Positions 61,594-64,000 of a stretch of 64,000 nucleotides of DNA are shown piece after piece. Made by a program: the position numbers and the translations under genes. The DNA is from Ptiloglossa arizonensis (Eukaryota > Arthropoda > Insecta > Hymenoptera > Colletidae). Positions within the stretch are counted from its first letter, which is position 1; each line of letters begins with the position of its first letter. The DNA lies in NCBI RefSeq assembly GCF_051014685.1, contig NW_027478520.1, positions 1 to 64,000 on the forward strand. Reading direction: 5' to 3'. Under the pieces are notes generated by a model. That model was not told where the DNA came from, ran no database searches, and worked only from the letters and a program-made list of their open reading frames with translations.

Positions 61594-63145
61594 TTATTGG
61601 TTTCGAGTATCAGAATTGCGAAAATTTTGATGGTTTCTCGACCATTCCTTAACTTCACACTCCCATATCTCGCGAACGGATTGACGATCTCGAGAAGTTC
61701 CTGTTGCATCTGAAAGCAGAAACTCGCCCGATTACAAGGGTATCTGTATTTTTGCCCTAGGCCATAGTAGTTATTGGTTTCGAGTATCAGGCTTGCGCAA
61801 ATTTTGATGTTTTCTCAACCATTCCGTAACTTCAAACTCCCATATCTCGCGAACGGAATGACGAACTCGAAAAATTCCTTATGCATCTGAAAGTAGAAAC
61901 TCGCCCGATTACAATGGTGTGTGTACTTTTCTCCTAGGCCATTCCAGTTATTGGTTTCGAGTATCAAACTTGCGAAAATTTTGATGGTTTCTCAATCATT
62001 CCTTAACTTCAAACTCCCATATCTCGCGAACGGATTGACGAACTCGAGAAATTCCTGTTGCATCTGAAAGCAGATACTCCCACGACTACAATGGTGTGTT
62101 TACTTTTCCCCTAGGCGATTCCAGTTATTGGTTTCGAGTATCAGACTTGCGAAAATTTTGATGGTTTCTCAACCACTCCTTAACTTCAAACTCCCATATC
62201 TCGTGAACGGATCGACGAACTAGAGAAATTCATGTTGCACCTGAAAGGAGAAACTCGCCCGATTACAATGGTGTGTGTACTTTTCCCCTAGGCCATTCCT
62301 GTTATTGGTTTCGAGTATCAGACTTGCGAAAATTTTGATGGCTTCTCAACCATTCCTTAACTTCAAACTCCCATATCTCGTGAACGGATCGACGAACTAG
62401 AGAAATTCATGTTGCACTTGAAAGGAGAAACTCGCCCGATTACAATGGTGTGTGTACTTTTCCCCTAGGCCGCTCCAGTTATTGGTTTCGAGTGTCAGAC
62501 TTGTGAAAATTTTGATGGTTTCTCAACCATTCCTGAACTTCAAAATCCCATATCTCGCGAACGGATTAACGAACTCGAGAAGTTCCTGTTGCATCTGAAA
62601 GTAGAAACTCTCCCGATTACAACGCTATGTGTATTTTTCCCCTAGGCCATTGCAGTTATTTTTTTCGAGTATCAGACTTGCGAAAACTTTGATGGTTTCT
62701 CAACCATTCCTTAACTTCAAACTCCCATACCTCGCGAACGGATTGACGAACTCGAGAAATTCCTCTTGCATCTGAAAGTAGAAACTAGCCCGATTACAAT
62801 GGTGTGTGTACTTTTCCCCTAGGCCATTCCTGTTATTGGTTTCGAGTATCAGACTTGCGAAAATTTTGATGGCTTCTCAACCATTCCTTAACTTCAAACT
62901 CCCATATCTCGTGAACGGATCGACGAACTCGAGAAATTCATGTTGCACCTGAAAGGAGAAACTCGCCCGATTACAATGGTGTGTGTACTTTTCCCCTAGG
63001 CCGCTCCAGTTATTGGTTTCGAGTGTCAGACTTGCGAAAATTTTGATGGTTTCTCAAACGTCACTTAACTCCAAACTCCCATATCTCGCGAACGGATTGA
63101 CGAACTCGAGGAATTCCTGTTGCATCTGAAAGTAGAAACTCGCCC
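61594..63145. repeat. 12-monomer HOR unit, copy 2 (about 9 monomers)
   Basis: Follows copy 1 at 2,124 bp. Differences noted: gagaaattcc near 62,048 for gaggaattcc, actcccacg near 62,077 for actcgcacg, tgtgtttac near 62,098 for tgtgtgtac and cacttg near 62,416 for cacctg. The match fades after about 63,145. Confidence 0.8.
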
Positions 63146-64000
63146 GATTACAATGGTGTGTGTACTTTTCCCCTAGGCCATTGCAGTTATTGGTTTCGAG
63201 TATCAGAATTGCGAAAATTTTGATGGTTTCTCGACCATTCCTTAATTTCAAACCACCATATCTCGCGAACGGATTGACGAACTCGAGAAATTCCTGTTGC
63301 ATCTGAAAGCAGAAACTCGCCCGATTACAATCGTATGTGTATTTTTGCCCTAGGCCATAGTAGTTATTGGTTTCGAGTGTCAGACTTGCGAAAATTTTGA
63401 TGGTTTCTCAACTATCTCTTATCTCCAAACTCCGATATTTCGCGAACGGATTGACGAATCCGAAAAATTTCTGTTGCATCTGAAAGTTGAAACGCGCCCG
63501 ATTACAATGGTGTGTGTCCTTTTCCCCTAGGCCGTTCCAGTTAATGGTTTCGAGTATCAGACTTGCGAAAATTTTGATGGATTCTCAACCGTCTCTTATT
63601 TCCAAATTCCGATATTTCGCGAACGGATTGAAGAATCCGAAAAATTTCTGTTGCATCTGATAGTAGAAACTCTCCCGATTACAAAGCTATGTGTATTTTT
63701 CCCCTAGGCCATTGCAGTTATTGGTTTCGAGTATCAGACTTGCGAAAATTTTTATGGTTTCTCAACCGTTCCTTAACTTCAAACTCCCATATCTCGCGAA
63801 CGGATTGACGAACTCGAGAAATTCCTGTTGCAAGTGAAAGTAGAAACTCGCCCGATTAGAATGGAGTGTGTATTTTTCCCCTAGGCCATTCCAGTTATTC
63901 GTTTCTAGCATCAGAATTGCGAAAATTTTGATGGTTTCTCAAACGTCACTTAACTCCAAACTCCCATATCTCGCGAACGGATTGACGAACTCGAGGAATT
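63146..64000. repeat. Diverged monomers at the right end of the window
   Basis: About five monomers, two of type B (near 63,425 and 63,605, with gaatccgaaaaatttctg). The last one has ctcaaacgtcacttaactcc, as at 59,337, 60,930, 61,461 and 63,054. The array runs off the end of the window, and sequence quality shows no decline here. Confidence 0.8.

Larger units (their letters stand above)
1..64000. repeat. 177 bp satellite DNA array filling the window
   Basis: Every stretch read can be aligned to a single 177 bp monomer, always in the same orientation, giving about 360 copies. Recognition marks in order within a monomer are gacttgcg, aaaatttt, atggtttctcaaccat, ccatatctcgcgaacgg, gacgaactcgag, gttgcatctgaaag, actcgcccgattacaa, tatgtgtattt, ccctaggcc, gttattggtttcgag. 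No unique DNA, transposon, microsatellite tract or inverted segment interrupts it. The monomer is about 42% G+C. Length close to a nucleosome repeat plus linker is common in centromeric and pericentromeric satellites of plants and animals; that location is inference. I do not recognise the family. Confidence 0.98.

Noticed and set aside
1..64000. CRISPR array
   Set aside because: There are no short repeats alternating with unique spacers; the whole 177 bp unit repeats and the variable positions are shared among monomers.
1..64000. Transposable element, rDNA spacer or telomeric repeat
   Set aside because: No terminal repeats, target-site duplications, reverse transcriptase or transposase words, ribosomal RNA sequence, or short telomere-type repeats were seen on either strand.
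1..64000. tRNA or other RNA genes
   Set aside because: I saw no cloverleaf or A/B box arrangement. The only conserved fold is the short 6 bp inverted repeat in each monomer.
1..64000. Assignment to a named satellite family or species
   Set aside because: The monomer resembles no family I can name with certainty. A database search with the 177 bp consensus would decide; I could not run one.

Overview
The whole 64 kb window is one uninterrupted, head-to-tail tandem array of a satellite DNA with a 177 bp monomer, about 360 copies, all in the same orientation. I see no protein-coding gene, RNA gene, transposable element, CRISPR array or unique sequence. The consensus monomer (for example 5,904-6,080) has 74 G+C out of 177 (about 42%). 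It carries one XhoI-type ctcgag, one NruI-type tcgcga and usually one AvrII-type cctagg site, an A4T4 tract and a short perfect inverted repeat. Long monotonous satellite with nested higher-order repeats (HORs) points to a eukaryotic genome, in (peri)centromeric, subtelomeric or other constitutive heterochromatin. CpG is not depleted in the monomer, which fits an invertebrate better than a CpG-methylating vertebrate, but that is inference and I do not recognise the family or the species.

Layout. 1-5,880: the same monomers overlaid with dense random single-base indels and substitutions, fading out between about 5,100 and 5,880; most likely an unpolished contig end. 5,923-10,518: two nearly identical 13-monomer units of 2,298 bp. 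10,125-15,074: two 14-monomer units of 2,475 bp. 15,075-17,436: recombined pieces of the same set. 17,437-23,811: 2.25 copies of a 16-monomer unit (2,829 bp). 22,289-28,753: a 19-monomer unit (3,361 bp) and most of a second. 28,182-32,919: a 14-monomer unit (2,478 bp) twice, the second incomplete. 32,667-37,569: mosaic rich in a second subfamily ('B', aatccgag instead of ctcgag; tttctagcatcagaattgcg instead of tttcgagtatcagacttgcg). 37,571-44,070: 15-monomer unit (2,657 bp) plus partial copies at 11- and 6-monomer offsets. 44,080-45,250: return of monomer types last seen near 27 kb. 45,250-47,689: more diverged monomers with an internal 7-mer repeat. 47,690-50,167: 7-monomer unit (1,239 bp) twice. 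50,168-51,017: diverged single monomers. 51,018-55,080: 11-monomer unit (1,943 bp) twice, one copy longer by one monomer. 55,081-59,469: diverged mosaic. 59,470-63,145: 12-monomer unit (2,124 bp) twice. 63,146-64,000: diverged monomers to the window end.

Interpretation. The array evolves by duplication of multi-monomer blocks. The youngest-looking duplications are on the left: I found by eye one difference across each of the 13-mer and 16-mer pairs. Pairs to the right show more differences. Successive duplicated blocks overlap the end of the previous one, which suggests stepwise expansion. The only motif with a possible functional reading is a 17 bp site matching the mammalian CENP-B box at 8 of 9 core positions; this is weak evidence. 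There is no gene system here, and the open reading frames present are by-products of a 177 bp (59-codon) period.
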